Below are positions 9,138-18,353 of a DNA stretch of 64,000 nucleotides, one piece after another. A model generated the notes under the pieces. That model was not told where the DNA came from and ran no database searches. It saw only the letters and a list, made by a program, of their open reading frames with translations. Numbering within the stretch: the stretch's first letter is position 1; each line of letters opens with the position of its first letter. This DNA is from Gammaproteobacteria bacterium (GTDB taxonomy: Bacteria > Pseudomonadota > Gammaproteobacteria > Ga0077536): positions 1-64,000 of the forward strand of contig JACPPA010000002.1 of NCBI GenBank assembly GCA_016191285.1, read 5' to 3'. A program made the position numbers and the translations under genes.

Positions 9138-10094
9138 ATGGCGAATTCGCATGCGGGTGAAGAAGCGATTGCAGAATCTACCGAATCTCGAGCTAACGTC
9201 AACGTAAAAATCGCCACCCTATTAGGTGGCTCGTTGTTAATCGTGTGCTTACTGATAATTGGGTTAATGTTTCTACGCAAGCATTTTATAACACTCGCAA
9301 ACCAGATTTCTGCGGTTAGGACCGAGGTCACGGCAGTTAGGACCGAGGTCACGGCAGTTAGGACCGAGGTCACGGCAGTTAGGACCGAGGTCGCGGCGGT
9401 TAGGACCGAGGTCGCGGCGGTTGGAGCAGAGATTGTTGGGGTTAGAGCAGAGGTCGCTGCAGTTAAGACAGCGATCCCCCCCCCGCTTTACGAAGCACGT
9501 CACCTACAGGTTCGAAAATCTTTTATCTACTGGCAGGCGGCACAAATGGAAGAAGCGTACTCGCTTGTTGTTGGCGACAGCATTACTGAGGGGTTGTACC
9601 TGCCCAAGCTTGACGGCGCGCTCGTAGTGAATGGGGGGATGGGAGGTGCCGGAGTCAGCTCAGTCGAGGAATTACTTAACGAGTATCCAGCACAGCCTAA
9701 ACTCAAAGTAATTGTGATTGCGATTGGTGTAAACGACGCCACCAGGCGTGAATTGCCCATAACTTATTTTACTGATTGGGAGAAGAGTTATGGGACGGTA
9801 TTGACTCGTGCAAAGATGCTTGCTACTCGCGTTGCGATCAGCACCATAATTCCAGTTGAGACAGGGAAATCTTTGGGTGATCGCTATTTTGATCCAAGCG
9901 CGATAGCGCATATGAATTCCGTCATTCGTCAACAGGCTATGAAGTCGGGCGCCACCTTAATAGATAACGATAAATCGTTTGAGGCACTCACGGAACAGGG
10001 TCATTCATACACACTGGATGGTGTGCATTTGAATGCGAAGGGCTATCGAGTTTGGAAGAGCAATATACAGTCTGCTTTTAGTGCGTCGCAGTGA
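9138..10094 (+). CDS. Membrane-anchored SGNH hydrolase with heptad-repeat stalk
   Basis: 318 aa from the ATG at 9138, which has a GGAG seven bases upstream; a GTG at 9099 is possible but less likely. Layout: short cytoplasmic tail, one membrane span (about 24-46), a stalk of tandem heptads with consensus AVRTEVT (59-113), then an SGNH/GDSL domain. The nucleophile is Ser148 in GDSIT, the oxyanion residues lie in GGMGGAG and GVND (Asn199), and the Asp/His pair is Asp294 and His297 in DGVHLN. It is probably an O-acetyl esterase or transferase acting on glycan in the periplasm. The stalk should form a coiled coil and is encoded by a 21-bp minisatellite. Confidence 0.8.
   Translation: MANSHAGEEAIAESTESRANVNVKIATLLGGSLLIVCLLIIGLMFLRKHFITLANQISAVRTEVTAVRTEVTAVRTEVTAVRTEVAAVRTEVAAVGAEIVGVRAEVAAVKTAIPPPLYEARHLQVRKSFIYWQAAQMEEAYSLVVGDSITEGLYLPKLDGALVVNGGMGGAGVSSVEELLNEYPAQPKLKVIVIAIGVNDATRRELPITYFTDWEKSYGTVLTRAKMLATRVAISTIIPVETGKSLGDRYFDPSAIAHMNSVIRQQAMKSGATLIDNDKSFEALTEQGHSYTLDGVHLNAKGYRVWKSNIQSAFSASQ
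9312..9476 (+). repeat. 21-bp in-frame tandem repeat (minisatellite)
   Basis: Seven full 21-bp units and one partial unit. Units 1-5 are nearly identical, differing only at two A/G positions, and units 6-8 are degenerate. Each unit encodes one heptad of the stalk of the SGNH hydrolase, so unit gain or loss keeps the frame and only changes stalk length. Confidence 0.95.
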
Positions 10095-10158
10095 TGTTAA
10101 TTAGGATCGAAGCCAGTAATGCTGCTTTTTATTTGAAGACGTCGTTGGAGGTTCTTGA

Positions 10159-11130
10159 TTGGATCGCGTGACCGTAACTGGTGCGAGTGGTTTTATTGGT
10201 GTGCGACTGTGTGAACGACTCGCTAAGGCGCAGTACTCGGTGACCGCAGCGACCCGCGACACGCGGAGCGTCGCGGGTCGCGCGTCGCGGGTCGTTGCAG
10301 TTGGTGAAATAAGTGCGACGACGCGGTGGACCGAAGCATTGAAGGGAAGTAATGCAGTCATACATCTTGCCGCTAGAGCGCATCAAGCAGACTCGACCGA
10401 TCTGAACATCAGATCTGAATTCTGGCGCATAAATGTCGACGGTACCCGTGCTCTCCTATCGGATGCTGTAAAGACAGGAATTAAACGAATTGTATTCGTG
10501 AGTTCGATCAAAGCAATTGGTGAACGATCTCCGCTCGCAGAAGACGGCTCCCCTGTCGCGATTTCGAGTGATTCTCTCACACAGCCTGAAGGATCATATG
10601 GTGAATCTAAATTGGCAGCTGAGCGGTTACTGAAGGAAGGGTGTAACGCGACTGGAATATCCCTCGTCATTCTGCGGCCGCCATTAGTCTATGGCCCCGG
10701 CGTTCGCGGCAATCTTGCGACACTTCTCAATGGGATCATGCACGGCGTCCCGCTGCCATTCGGTTCAATAAAAAATCAGCGGAGCCTAATTCATCGGGAA
10801 CATTTGATCGATGCGATCATGCTATCGCTCGCGACGAAGTTGACGGGTACGCATATTTTTACGCTCGGCGACTGTGTGCTGTCTACACCCGATCTCGTGC
10901 GGTTTATGGCAGCCGGACTGGGCCGATCGGCGCGCTTGTTACCTTGTCCGATTTCCGTACTCCGCGCCCTAGGTACACTCACACGATCCAGCGCCGCGGT
11001 GTCGCGCTTGACGGAGTCGCTGGTGGTCGATAGCGAAATAATCACCCGTGAACTCGGCTGGCGGCCACGCATCGATTTAACATCGGCCTGGACGGAAATC
11101 GGTGAACAATATCGGCGAAGTGGTTCTTAA
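10159..11130 (+). CDS. NAD-dependent nucleotide-sugar epimerase/reductase (WbpV/WbpK-like)
   Basis: 323 aa with a TTG start at 10159, supported by GGAGG at 10147-10151. Rossmann motif GASGFIGVRLCERL. Catalytic residues lie in VFVSSIKAIGE and the YGESK segment. It sits directly before a WbpL-like transferase and a WbpM-like dehydratase, the same order as wbpV-wbpL-wbpM in Pseudomonas O-antigen loci. By family knowledge it probably reduces the 4-keto product of the WbpM-like enzyme to UDP-QuiNAc or UDP-FucNAc; that assignment is inference from context. Confidence 0.8.
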   Translation: MDRVTVTGASGFIGVRLCERLAKAQYSVTAATRDTRSVAGRASRVVAVGEISATTRWTEALKGSNAVIHLAARAHQADSTDLNIRSEFWRINVDGTRALLSDAVKTGIKRIVFVSSIKAIGERSPLAEDGSPVAISSDSLTQPEGSYGESKLAAERLLKEGCNATGISLVILRPPLVYGPGVRGNLATLLNGIMHGVPLPFGSIKNQRSLIHREHLIDAIMLSLATKLTGTHIFTLGDCVLSTPDLVRFMAAGLGRSARLLPCPISVLRALGTLTRSSAAVSRLTESLVVDSEIITRELGWRPRIDLTSAWTEIGEQYRRSGS

Positions 11131-11158
11131 GGTGATTAGAAAAATCATGGGAAGCATT

Positions 11159-11220
11159 GTGGGAGCCGCTTTAGCGGCGAATCTTGTTCGAACCCCATTC
11201 GCCGCTAAAGCGGCTCCCAC
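11159..11220. repeat. REP-like palindrome, copy A
   Basis: A perfect 24-nt inverted repeat (arms 11159-11182 and 11197-11220, 14-nt loop) with core GAGCCGCTTTAGCGGC. Each arm is itself palindromic, the structure of REP/BIME elements. It lies between two + strand genes. Related copies are at 17045-17132 and 28098-28162. Confidence 0.9.
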
Positions 11221-11238
11221 AATAACAATGCAGCGTAA

Positions 11239-12249
11239 ATGATGTTCTGGACTCTCATCGTCGGCTTTCTTCTTAGCGCAATAAGCGTCACCTACTTGGT
11301 GGGGAAAGTTCGCGAGTGGGCGCTGACGAGATCGCTGTTAGACGTTCCTAATGAGCGGAGCCTGCATGTCGCGCCGACGCCGCGCGGCGGTGGCGTTGCC
11401 ATTCTGCTCGTGGTCTCGATCGTGCAAGCGCTTGCCATCTTAATGGGGAAACTAACTTTCACGACCGGAATGCCGTGGTTACTTGCGACTGTGGCGTATG
11501 GCGCGCTCGGCGCATGGGATGACCATAAATCATTGAGTTCGGGATTCAGACTTCTTTTCCAGTTTGGATTAGCGGCGAGTTACTTGGGCGCGCTCTCGCT
11601 CTCGAACCATTGGCCCTTGAGTCTACTAGGCGCGGCGGCTGCAATCGTGGCGGTGTTCGCAGTGGTATGGACCGTGAACCTCTACAATTTCATGGACGGA
11701 ACGGATGGCATCGCAGGCGTACAAGCACTCGCGGCGGCAGCCGGAGGCGCATGCTTAAGCGCAAACCTTAATCTTCCGGGAATTGCGCTCGTATCGAGCA
11801 GCGTGGCCGGCGCGAGCTTAGGTTTCCTCATATGGAACTGGCAGCCGGCAAAAATATTTCTCGGCGATGTGGGAAGCTATTTCCTCGGTAGCCAGTTCGC
11901 CTTGCTGGCGATCAACACCGCGCTTGCAGGAGTCGAACCTTGGTTTTGGTTAATTCTCCTAGCGCCCTTCATCGTCGACGCGAGCTTAACCTTGCTGCGA
12001 CGAATCGTCCGCGGTGAGTCTTGGCGCTCGGCTCATCGATCGCACGCCTACCAATTGCTCGTGCGACAAGGATGGACCCATCGAGCGGTTGCAGCTTTGC
12101 TGCTCGGCGTAGCGACCGTACTATTGGCCCCCCTCGCTTGGGTTAGTGCCAAAAATCCAGATCTGGGACTGTATGTAACCACGTTGTCGTTTGGCTTAAT
12201 GGCAGCACTATGGTTCGCGATCGTCGCCCGCGCTCGCAGCTTGCTATAA
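11239..12249 (+). CDS. Undecaprenyl-phosphate sugar-1-phosphate transferase (WecA/WbpL family)
   Basis: 336 aa, polytopic, of the MraY/WecA superfamily. Diagnostic cytoplasmic motifs are all visible: AWDDHKSL, NLYNFMDGTDGIAG (the metal-binding NFxDGxDG motif), GDVGSYFLG, and the HRSHAYQ His motif near the C-terminus. It transfers a HexNAc-1-phosphate from a UDP-sugar to undecaprenyl phosphate, starting the lipid-linked glycan. Its placement between WbpV- and WbpM-like genes points to a WbpL role (FucNAc/QuiNAc-1-P). Confidence 0.88.
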   Translation: MMFWTLIVGFLLSAISVTYLVGKVREWALTRSLLDVPNERSLHVAPTPRGGGVAILLVVSIVQALAILMGKLTFTTGMPWLLATVAYGALGAWDDHKSLSSGFRLLFQFGLAASYLGALSLSNHWPLSLLGAAAAIVAVFAVVWTVNLYNFMDGTDGIAGVQALAAAAGGACLSANLNLPGIALVSSSVAGASLGFLIWNWQPAKIFLGDVGSYFLGSQFALLAINTALAGVEPWFWLILLAPFIVDASLTLLRRIVRGESWRSAHRSHAYQLLVRQGWTHRAVAALLLGVATVLLAPLAWVSAKNPDLGLYVTTLSFGLMAALWFAIVARARSLL

Positions 12250-12263
12250 GATCCCGCCCGACC

Positions 12264-14141
12264 ATGAATTCACGCACCACGATTATCGTCCACGACCTCT
12301 GCATGGTGATGCTGGCGTGGTGTCTCGCGCTCTTTGCGCGGTTCAATTTCGTGATGCCGCCGTTTGAGCACTTCGTCAGTGGTTTGAAGGCGCTGCCGGT
12401 TGTCGTTGTCATTCAAGCGCTCATCCTGTGGCGCTTCGGTCTCTACCGTGGCCTGTGGCGCTTCGCAAGTCTGAAAGATCTCTGGAATATCATTCGCAGC
12501 GCGGCGCTCGGTGCGGTGTGTGTCGCTTTAACCCTGTTTTTCATCAATCGATTGGAAGGCATTCCGCGCTCGATTTTGATTCTCTATCCGGTGTTTCTGC
12601 TGCTTTTTCTTGGTGGCCCGCGCCTCTTCTATCGGCTGTGGAAGGACCGCACGCTCAACCTTCGCCAGATTACGAACGGGATTCGCGTTTTAATCGTCGG
12701 CGCTGGGGAAGGCGGTGAAGCTTTGGCGCGTGAAATGCTGCGCGGTGACGCCTACCTTCCGCTGGGGCTAGTGGATGATCGCGCGGCACTTGCCAGACGC
12801 CGGATCCATGGCATCCCCGTGCTCGGTGCGATAGAACGTTTACCGCTGCTGGTAGAGCGTCACCAAATCGATCTGGTGGTGATCGCGATCCCCTCGGCAA
12901 CGAATCTCGAGATGCAGCGCATTGTTGAAATCTGCGAAACCGCCGCGTGTCCCTTTCGTACGCTGCCACACCTGCAGGATATCGTGTCCGGGAAAGTCGG
13001 AATGCGGGCGCTCCGCGAAGTTTCGATCGACGATCTCCTCGGTCGGACTGGCGTGCAGCTCGATTGGCAGTTGATCCAAACCAATCTGGCCGGAAAATCC
13101 GTGCTGGTGACTGGTGGCGCCGGCTCCATTGGGGCTGAATTATGCCGCCAGATCGCGCGGCTTGGCGTCTCGCAGTTGACCGTCTTCGATCAGAGTGAAT
13201 TCAATTTATACACGATCGATCGTGAGCTGCGGAATCTTGCGCCGCATCTGCAAATTGCTTGTGTGCTGGGCGACGTTTGCGATCGAGTAGCCGTCACCCA
13301 GGTGTTTCAGACGGCCAAACCGCAAATCGTGTTTCACGCCGCAGCGTACAAGCATGTGCCGATTGTCGAAGCGCAGATCCGCGCTGGCGTTCATAACAAT
13401 GTCTTGGGCACGGATACCGTGGTCAACGCGGCGGCTGACCATGGCTGCGAAACGATGGTGCTGATCTCGACGGATAAGGCGGTGCGGCCTAGCAGTCTCA
13501 TGGGCGTGACGAAGCGAATCGCTGAATTAACTTGCGAGGCCGCGAATCAGAACTCGCGTACGCGTTTCATTACTGTGCGCTTCGGCAATGTGCTGGGTTC
13601 GACGGGCAGTGTAGTACCGTTATTCCAAAGCCAAATCGCCGCAGGTGGACCAATAACCGTGACGCATCCCGATGCATCGCGATATTTCATGACCATCCCC
13701 GAAGCGAGCCAATTGATTCTGCTGGCGGCAGCGGCTGGCAAAGGCGGCGAAATCTTTGTACTCGATATGGGCAAGCCGGTGAACATCACCTACCTCGCGG
13801 AACAAATGATTAGGCTCTCGGGCCACATACCGGGCGAAGACATCCGCATTGTCTATACGGGACTGCGGCCCGGAGAAAAATTGCACGAAGAACTCTTTCA
13901 CGCTAACGAAGCCCTGGTGCCGACCGCCCACGAAAAATTACTCCTGGCTGGACACACATCAGTTGATGCGAACTACGTTCGAACCTTGATCACCCATCTG
14001 CGCGAAGCGTGTGGGCGCTTTGATGAAGCGTTGATCCGCGATTTGATCCGGACGGCGGTGCCGGAATTCCGCGAGTCCGAGGCGAGTCCATCGAGCGCGG
14101 ATGAAGCCAGGATCATTCAATTTAAACGGAGTACCAAATGA
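12264..14141 (+). CDS. Membrane-bound UDP-GlcNAc 4,6-dehydratase (WbpM/FlaA1-like)
   Basis: 625 aa from the ATG at 12264, 14 bp after the previous stop; an upstream in-frame GTG at 12210 would overlap that gene. N-terminal four-helix membrane domain, then a first Rossmann-like domain ([18 protein letters not shown]), then the SDR catalytic domain starting [18 protein letters not shown]. The catalytic segment reads [17 protein letters not shown], where Met replaces the usual Tyr as in the large WbpM-type enzymes. The product is a UDP-4-keto-6-deoxy HexNAc. It overlaps galU by 4 bp (ATGA). Confidence 0.9.
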   Translation: MNSRTTIIVHDLCMVMLAWCLALFARFNFVMPPFEHFVSGLKALPVVVVIQALILWRFGLYRGLWRFASLKDLWNIIRSAALGAVCVALTLFFINRLEGIPRSILILYPVFLLLFLGGPRLFYRLWKDRTLNLRQITNGIRVLIVGAGEGGEALAREMLRGDAYLPLGLVDDRAALARRRIHGIPVLGAIERLPLLVERHQIDLVVIAIPSATNLEMQRIVEICETAACPFRTLPHLQDIVSGKVGMRALREVSIDDLLGRTGVQLDWQLIQTNLAGKSVLVTGGAGSIGAELCRQIARLGVSQLTVFDQSEFNLYTIDRELRNLAPHLQIACVLGDVCDRVAVTQVFQTAKPQIVFHAAAYKHVPIVEAQIRAGVHNNVLGTDTVVNAAADHGCETMVLISTDKAVRPSSLMGVTKRIAELTCEAANQNSRTRFITVRFGNVLGSTGSVVPLFQSQIAAGGPITVTHPDASRYFMTIPEASQLILLAAAAGKGGEIFVLDMGKPVNITYLAEQMIRLSGHIPGEDIRIVYTGLRPGEKLHEELFHANEALVPTAHEKLLLAGHTSVDANYVRTLITHLREACGRFDEALIRDLIRTAVPEFRESEASPSSADEARIIQFKRSTK

Positions 14142-15022
14142 CGGCGCGTATTCGTAAGGCAGTGTTCCCCGTCGCCGGCATGGGCACGCGGTTTCTCCCG
14201 GCAACCAAGGCGAATCCGAAAGAGATGCTGCCAATCGTCGATAAGCCGCTGATTCAATATGCGGCTGAAGAAGCGGTCGATGCCGGCATCGAGGAATTAA
14301 TTTTTGTTACCGGCCGCGCGAAGCGCTCGATTCCCGATCATTTCGATAAAGCTTACGAACTCGAGGCGGAACTGGAGAAGGGCAAGAAAATTAAGATGCT
14401 CGAGTTAGTGCGCAATATTTTGCCGCCGCACGTCTCCTGCATTTATATTCGGCAAGCCGAACCGCTTGGATTAGGGCACGCCGTGCTCTGCGCAAAACCC
14501 GCGATTGGCAATGAACCGTTCGCGGTGATTCTGGCCGATGATTTAATTGATGGCGGTGGCCGTGGATGTCTTAAGCAAATGGTGGAAGTCTTTTCTCACT
14601 ACAACACGGGCGTGATCGCGGTTCAGCCAATCCCACCGGAAGACACCGACAAATACGGTATTGTCGAAGTGAAGGCGATCGACAAGCGAATCGGCAAGAT
14701 TCAAAGCATCGTCGAAAAGCCGAAACCGGCAGTTGCGCCATCGAATCTGGCTGTCGTCGGACGGTACATATTGCCAGGCGAGATTATGGAGATCCTAGAA
14801 CACACCGAGCGCGGCGCGGGCGGTGAGATTCAGCTCACCGACGCAATCGCCAAGTTACTCAATCGACAGCAGGTGCTGGCCTACGAATTCGAAGGGATCC
14901 GCTACGACTGCGGCTCGAAGTTGGGGTATTTGGATGCCACCATCGATTACGCCTTGAAGCATCCGGAGTTGGCAACCGAATTCGCGGCGTTGCTAAAAGG
15001 GAAAATCGCTAACCTGCAGTAG
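14138..15022 (+). CDS. galU: UTP--glucose-1-phosphate uridylyltransferase
   Basis: 294 aa, full length for GalU. The N-terminal nucleotide-binding signature [20 protein letters not shown] is intact, followed by [19 protein letters not shown] and the catalytic ILADDLI segment. It makes UDP-glucose in the cytoplasm, feeding polysaccharide synthesis. The ATGA overlap with the WbpM-like gene shows it is the last member of the polysaccharide operon. Confidence 0.97.
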   Translation: MTARIRKAVFPVAGMGTRFLPATKANPKEMLPIVDKPLIQYAAEEAVDAGIEELIFVTGRAKRSIPDHFDKAYELEAELEKGKKIKMLELVRNILPPHVSCIYIRQAEPLGLGHAVLCAKPAIGNEPFAVILADDLIDGGGRGCLKQMVEVFSHYNTGVIAVQPIPPEDTDKYGIVEVKAIDKRIGKIQSIVEKPKPAVAPSNLAVVGRYILPGEIMEILEHTERGAGGEIQLTDAIAKLLNRQQVLAYEFEGIRYDCGSKLGYLDATIDYALKHPELATEFAALLKGKIANLQ

Positions 15023-15078
15023 TAAGGGGCAAGAAGCAGGGGACAGCGCCACACCACATACGCTCCAATTCGAGCCTT

Positions 15079-15191
15079 ACTCCCCCTCTCCCCTCGCGGG
15101 AGAGGGGGAGAGGGGGAGAGGGGGAAAGGATTGGGCGCTGCTTTCCAACGTCGCCCCCTCACCCTAACCCTCTCCCGCGAGGGGAGAGGGA
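15079..15191. repeat. CT/GA-rich inverted repeat element
   Basis: Two copies of a palindromic motif around CTCTCCCCTCGCGGGAGAG, in opposite orientation, with a short GGGGGA tandem tract in the first. Both arms could form a hairpin downstream of galU. A degenerate relative occurs at 17150-17190. This is a second repeat family, different from the GAGCCGC REP family. Confidence 0.8.
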
Positions 15192-15235
15192 ATAAACACC
15201 TGCGCGTCGAAGGGCGGACTGCCCCCTCGCTCTGT

Positions 15236-15478
15236 TTAATTCAACCGATTCAACAAACTGAGCTTTTTGCTCAGTTCAGCTTGTAAGTACAGCAGCGCTC
15301 GTACCGAATGTTCGTCGTCAGGAATGCCTGCCGCCGCGATCAATTCGCGCAGCTCTTCGACTTCTTCCTGCAGCTCAGCTTGTTCGCCACCGACTCCTAG
15401 GACTGGAAAGAATGCTTCTAAGTCCTTGAGTTCGTCCACTAAATCCCGCCAGCCTTCGGACATTACTTTCTGTGTCAT
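15236..15478 (-). CDS. Small acidic helical protein of unknown function
   Basis: 80 aa from the ATG at 15478, which is preceded by a G-rich GAGGGGGG ribosome-binding stretch; an in-frame TTG at 15496 sits inside that stretch and is less likely. The sequence is acidic and helix-prone, with a heptad-like EEVEELRELI core and a SVRALLYLQAELSKKLSLLNRL tail. No cysteine, signal peptide or membrane span. I do not recognise the family. It is divergent from ppnN across an AT-rich region. Confidence 0.6.
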   Translation of the reverse strand: MTQKVMSEGWRDLVDELKDLEAFFPVLGVGGEQAELQEEVEELRELIAAAGIPDDEHSVRALLYLQAELSKKLSLLNRLN

Positions 15479-15496
15479 GGGTAAACCCCCCCTCAA

Positions 15497-15634
15497 TATC
15501 CAATAACGTCGCTTACGTGATTGATCGGATCAGATTTATTATTTTTATCGTTCAAGATTCTGATCTTGATTGAGATTATTATAGGATCATTATAAATAAC
15601 TTCAACCGGCTCAATTTTGAATCTATCCCTCTAA
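15497..15634. promoter_or_regulatory. AT-rich divergent promoter region
   Basis: About 140 bp, much more AT-rich than the rest (long runs of A/T with TATTATAGG-like boxes), between the divergent small gene and ppnN. It contains short imperfect dyads around GATCAGAT and AAGATTCTGATCTTGA. It probably carries both promoters; exact start sites cannot be read. Confidence 0.5.
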
Positions 15635-17035
15635 ATGGGTTGCTCGAGGAATGCATTTGTCGTGACTAACCTGACCATCCCGCATGCCACCGTGGTGCCC
15701 GATTCGGCCCTGGCCATCCTCTCGCAAGGGGAGGTCAACGGCTTATGCACGGCGCGCACTGGGCGCAGCTACGAGTTGTTTCGCCGCTGTGCCTTGGCGG
15801 TAATGACTAGCGGTAGCGAGACCGACGATGCCCGCGAACTCATGGACGCCTACGCCGAATTTGACGTGACGTTTGAGCGAGTCGACCGTGGAATTCGATT
15901 GCATCTGCGGAACGCCCCCGCGCGCGCCTTTGTCGACGGTCAAATGATTCGCGGTGTACAGCAACACTTGTTCGCGGTGCTGCGCGATATCACTTATCTC
16001 TCAAATGAAATCGAGCAACGCGCGCGCTTTGATTTAAGTTCGCCGGCGGCGGTGACCGACACGGTGTTTCATATTCTGCGGCATGCCGGATTGTTTCGAC
16101 CCGGTCCAACGCACGGCGTCGCGGTGTGCTGGGGCGGGCATTCGATAGGACGCGAGGAATACGACTATACGAAGGACGTGGGTTACCAACTCGGCTTGCG
16201 CGCGCTCGATATTTGTACCGGTTGTGGACCCGGCGCGATGAAAGGCCCGATGAAGGGCGCGACCATCGCGCACGCCAAGCAACGCGTTACCGACGGCCGG
16301 TACATCGGCATTACCGAACCCGGCATCATCGCGGCCGAGGCGCCAAATCCTATCGTTAACGATTTGGTGATCATGCCGGACATCGAAAAACGCCTGGAGG
16401 CGTTTATTCGACTTGGCCACGGGATCATTCTTTTCCCCGGCGGGGTGGGGACAGCTGAAGAGCTCTTGTATTTGCTTGGGGTGCTCGCCCATCCCGACAA
16501 TGTCGAGATCCCGCTGCCAGTCATCCTCACTGGGCCGGAGTCGAGCGCGGATTACTTTCGATTGCTGGATGGCTTTGTGCGTTCGGTGTTGGGAGAAAGT
16601 TTTGCGAACCGCTACGAAATCATCGTCGGTGCGCCCGAACGCGTGGCAGCCCGCGTACGTGTTGCGATCGACGCCGTATTGAAATTTAGAGATATCCACG
16701 ATGACGCGGCGTACTTCAATTGGTCGCTCCGTGTCGACTCCGCGTTTCAGCAACCGTTCGCGGCAACCCACGACGCTATGTCGAAACTCGTACTCAACCC
16801 CGCACTTCCCGCCCACGAGTTGGCGTGTAATCTGCGCCGCATTTTTTCTGGCTTAGTAGCCGGGAACGTAAAAGAAGACGGTATTCGTGAGGTTGAAGCG
16901 CGCGGCCCGTTTGAAATCCACGCCGATCCGGCGCTGATGTCGCAGCTCGATGGATTGTTACGCGCGTTCGTGGCCCAAGGGCGAATGCGCCTGGCCGGGC
17001 GCGAATATTCGCCGTGCTACCGTTTGATGCGTTGA
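15635..17035 (+). CDS. ppnN: Nucleotide 5'-monophosphate nucleosidase PpnN (YgdH, LOG family)
   Basis: 466 aa from the ATG at 15635; a GTG at 15662 with GAGGA upstream would give 457 aa, close to the E. coli length. N-terminal DUF4478-like part (SQGEVNGL to AFVDGQMIRGVQQHLFAVLRDI), central lysine-decarboxylase-like Rossmann domain with GCGPGAMKGPMKGA and the PGGVGTAEE signature, then a C-terminal DUF3412-like domain. It cleaves purine and pyrimidine NMPs to base and ribose-5-phosphate and is controlled by (p)ppGpp in E. coli. Confidence 0.92.
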   Translation: MGCSRNAFVVTNLTIPHATVVPDSALAILSQGEVNGLCTARTGRSYELFRRCALAVMTSGSETDDARELMDAYAEFDVTFERVDRGIRLHLRNAPARAFVDGQMIRGVQQHLFAVLRDITYLSNEIEQRARFDLSSPAAVTDTVFHILRHAGLFRPGPTHGVAVCWGGHSIGREEYDYTKDVGYQLGLRALDICTGCGPGAMKGPMKGATIAHAKQRVTDGRYIGITEPGIIAAEAPNPIVNDLVIMPDIEKRLEAFIRLGHGIILFPGGVGTAEELLYLLGVLAHPDNVEIPLPVILTGPESSADYFRLLDGFVRSVLGESFANRYEIIVGAPERVAARVRVAIDAVLKFRDIHDDAAYFNWSLRVDSAFQQPFAATHDAMSKLVLNPALPAHELACNLRRIFSGLVAGNVKEDGIREVEARGPFEIHADPALMSQLDGLLRAFVAQGRMRLAGREYSPCYRLMR

Positions 17036-17044
17036 AATGAGGTG

Positions 17045-17190
17045 TATTCGTCGCTAAAGCGACTCCTACAACGCGGTTCCCACCGAAGATGTCGAGCAAG
17101 TTATTTTGTGGGAGCTGCTTTAGCAGCGAATAACACCGAGGCAATTCGTTTCCCCCTTACCCCAGCCCTACCGCGAGGGGAGAGCGGGTG
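17045..17190. repeat. REP-like palindrome copy B plus CT-rich element fragment
   Basis: Arms around GTCGCTAAAGCGACTCCTAC (17051-17070) and GTGGGAGCTGCTTTAGCAGC (17108-17127) are diverged versions of copy A. Immediately after, 17150-17190 carries a degenerate CCGCGAGGGGAGAG element of the second family. This fills the gap between convergent ppnN and the AttH-like gene. Confidence 0.75.
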
Positions 17191-17222
17191 TGTCGTTTCG
17201 ACGACGCAATTAAAGACACGCG

Positions 17223-18353
17223 TTACGCGTACCCCGCCAACTCGACATAGCCAAACCCCGCCAGCGGAGAACTACCGCGCGAGCCGGTGACTGTCACCGC
17301 ACCCTCCCAATACCGGAAACGCCCACGCCATTCTTGATCGGCCAAGCGCGGGATCACTTCGATTTTGACGTCAAGACTGGCGATTCCAATTCGCCAGCGT
17401 GCAGGATAGGCGATGCCTGTTATTGGGCTAGTCCACTCACGCGTGATCGCGATCTTTGTACTCGCCGCATCAAGTTTGTGTACGCGTCCGTCGGCACCGA
17501 CCCAGGTTCCGGCACTGTGCGGATCGCGCGCGCCGGTGCGTAGGCGCAGGCAATAAAACATCAACGAGCTGCCATCGTCGAATTGCAGACCAAACCAATC
17601 CCAGCCCACCTGGTCTGGAGCTAGCGCGCTGGTTCCCCATTCACGATCGAGCCACGCGCGCCCCTGGACCTTATGTTTGACCGCGCCAATCTGCACGTCG
17701 CCGACGGCCGTCAAATAAGGTACTGAGTAGTAGTACGACGCATTACCGAGGTCGCTGCCTTTTTGCGAAAGACCGTCGTCGCCTTGCAAAACCGGCGATG
17801 CATTAGACGCCACGTCGAGACGCAGCGCGCAGCCATCTTCTGCCGCACGCAACTGCCATCCGTGACGGACCGGAGCAGTGAGCGCACTCCGCCAATCGTT
17901 GATCCATACGGCGGGTGGCTTAAGTGAGGCGCCAGCAATGCCCAAGGCCTCGCGGCTTATCCGTTCAAATTGCATGAACCGTTGTGCTTTTAAATCGGTG
18001 AGCGCGAAATGACCGAGCAGAATTTGCGGACTGCTCCAGGCCGACTCGACAGTGCGGGCCTGTGCGGCGACGGCGAATCGAAAAAAAGTAAGCTGAAAGC
18101 CGAATGCCGCGCCGGCCTCACTGCCAAGATTCCCCGTAAAGTACCACCACTCATGGCGATAGGTTGGGTGCGGACCATGGTCGCGTGGAAATGCAAACGT
18201 GCGGCGCTCGCGCGCACGATCAAACTCTGGATCTAGATCGCGCTCGGCGAGTACTGCGGTGATCGGGGAGTCGGTGCTCGAGGTGGGCGCACGTCGCAGT
18301 AGCCACGCGCTGAGCGGAATTCCGGCAAGCGCCAACCAATGGCGCCTATTCAT
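17223..18353 (-). CDS. Secreted lipocalin-like hydrolase (AttH/CrtC-like)
   Basis: 376 aa with an N-terminal export signal (MNRRHWLALAGIPLSAWLLRR). The mature N-terminus has the hallmark HPTYRHEWWYFTGNL of the predicted secreted hydrolase/CrtC-like lipocalin family (COG5621). Further conserved segments are FFRFAVA, YYYSVPYL and GRAWLDREWGTSAL. It is the distal gene of a minus-strand operon and overlaps the permease by 8 bp, matching the AttEFGH arrangement (ATPase, permease, secreted partner). The substrate is unknown; a lipidic molecule is plausible. Confidence 0.82.
   Translation of the reverse strand: MNRRHWLALAGIPLSAWLLRRAPTSSTDSPITAVLAERDLDPEFDRARERRTFAFPRDHGPHPTYRHEWWYFTGNLGSEAGAAFGFQLTFFRFAVAAQARTVESAWSSPQILLGHFALTDLKAQRFMQFERISREALGIAGASLKPPAVWINDWRSALTAPVRHGWQLRAAEDGCALRLDVASNASPVLQGDDGLSQKGSDLGNASYYYSVPYLTAVGDVQIGAVKHKVQGRAWLDREWGTSALAPDQVGWDWFGLQFDDGSSLMFYCLRLRTGARDPHSAGTWVGADGRVHKLDAASTKIAITREWTSPITGIAYPARWRIGIASLDVKIEVIPRLADQEWRGRFRYWEGAVTVTGSRGSSPLAGFGYVELAGYA

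Noticed and set aside
9312-9476. Possible CRISPR array
   Set aside because: The units are contiguous 21-bp repeats without spacers and lie inside a coding frame; no cas genes.
16034-16816. 260-aa minus-strand open frame
   Set aside because: Antisense shadow of ppnN, with no motif of its own.
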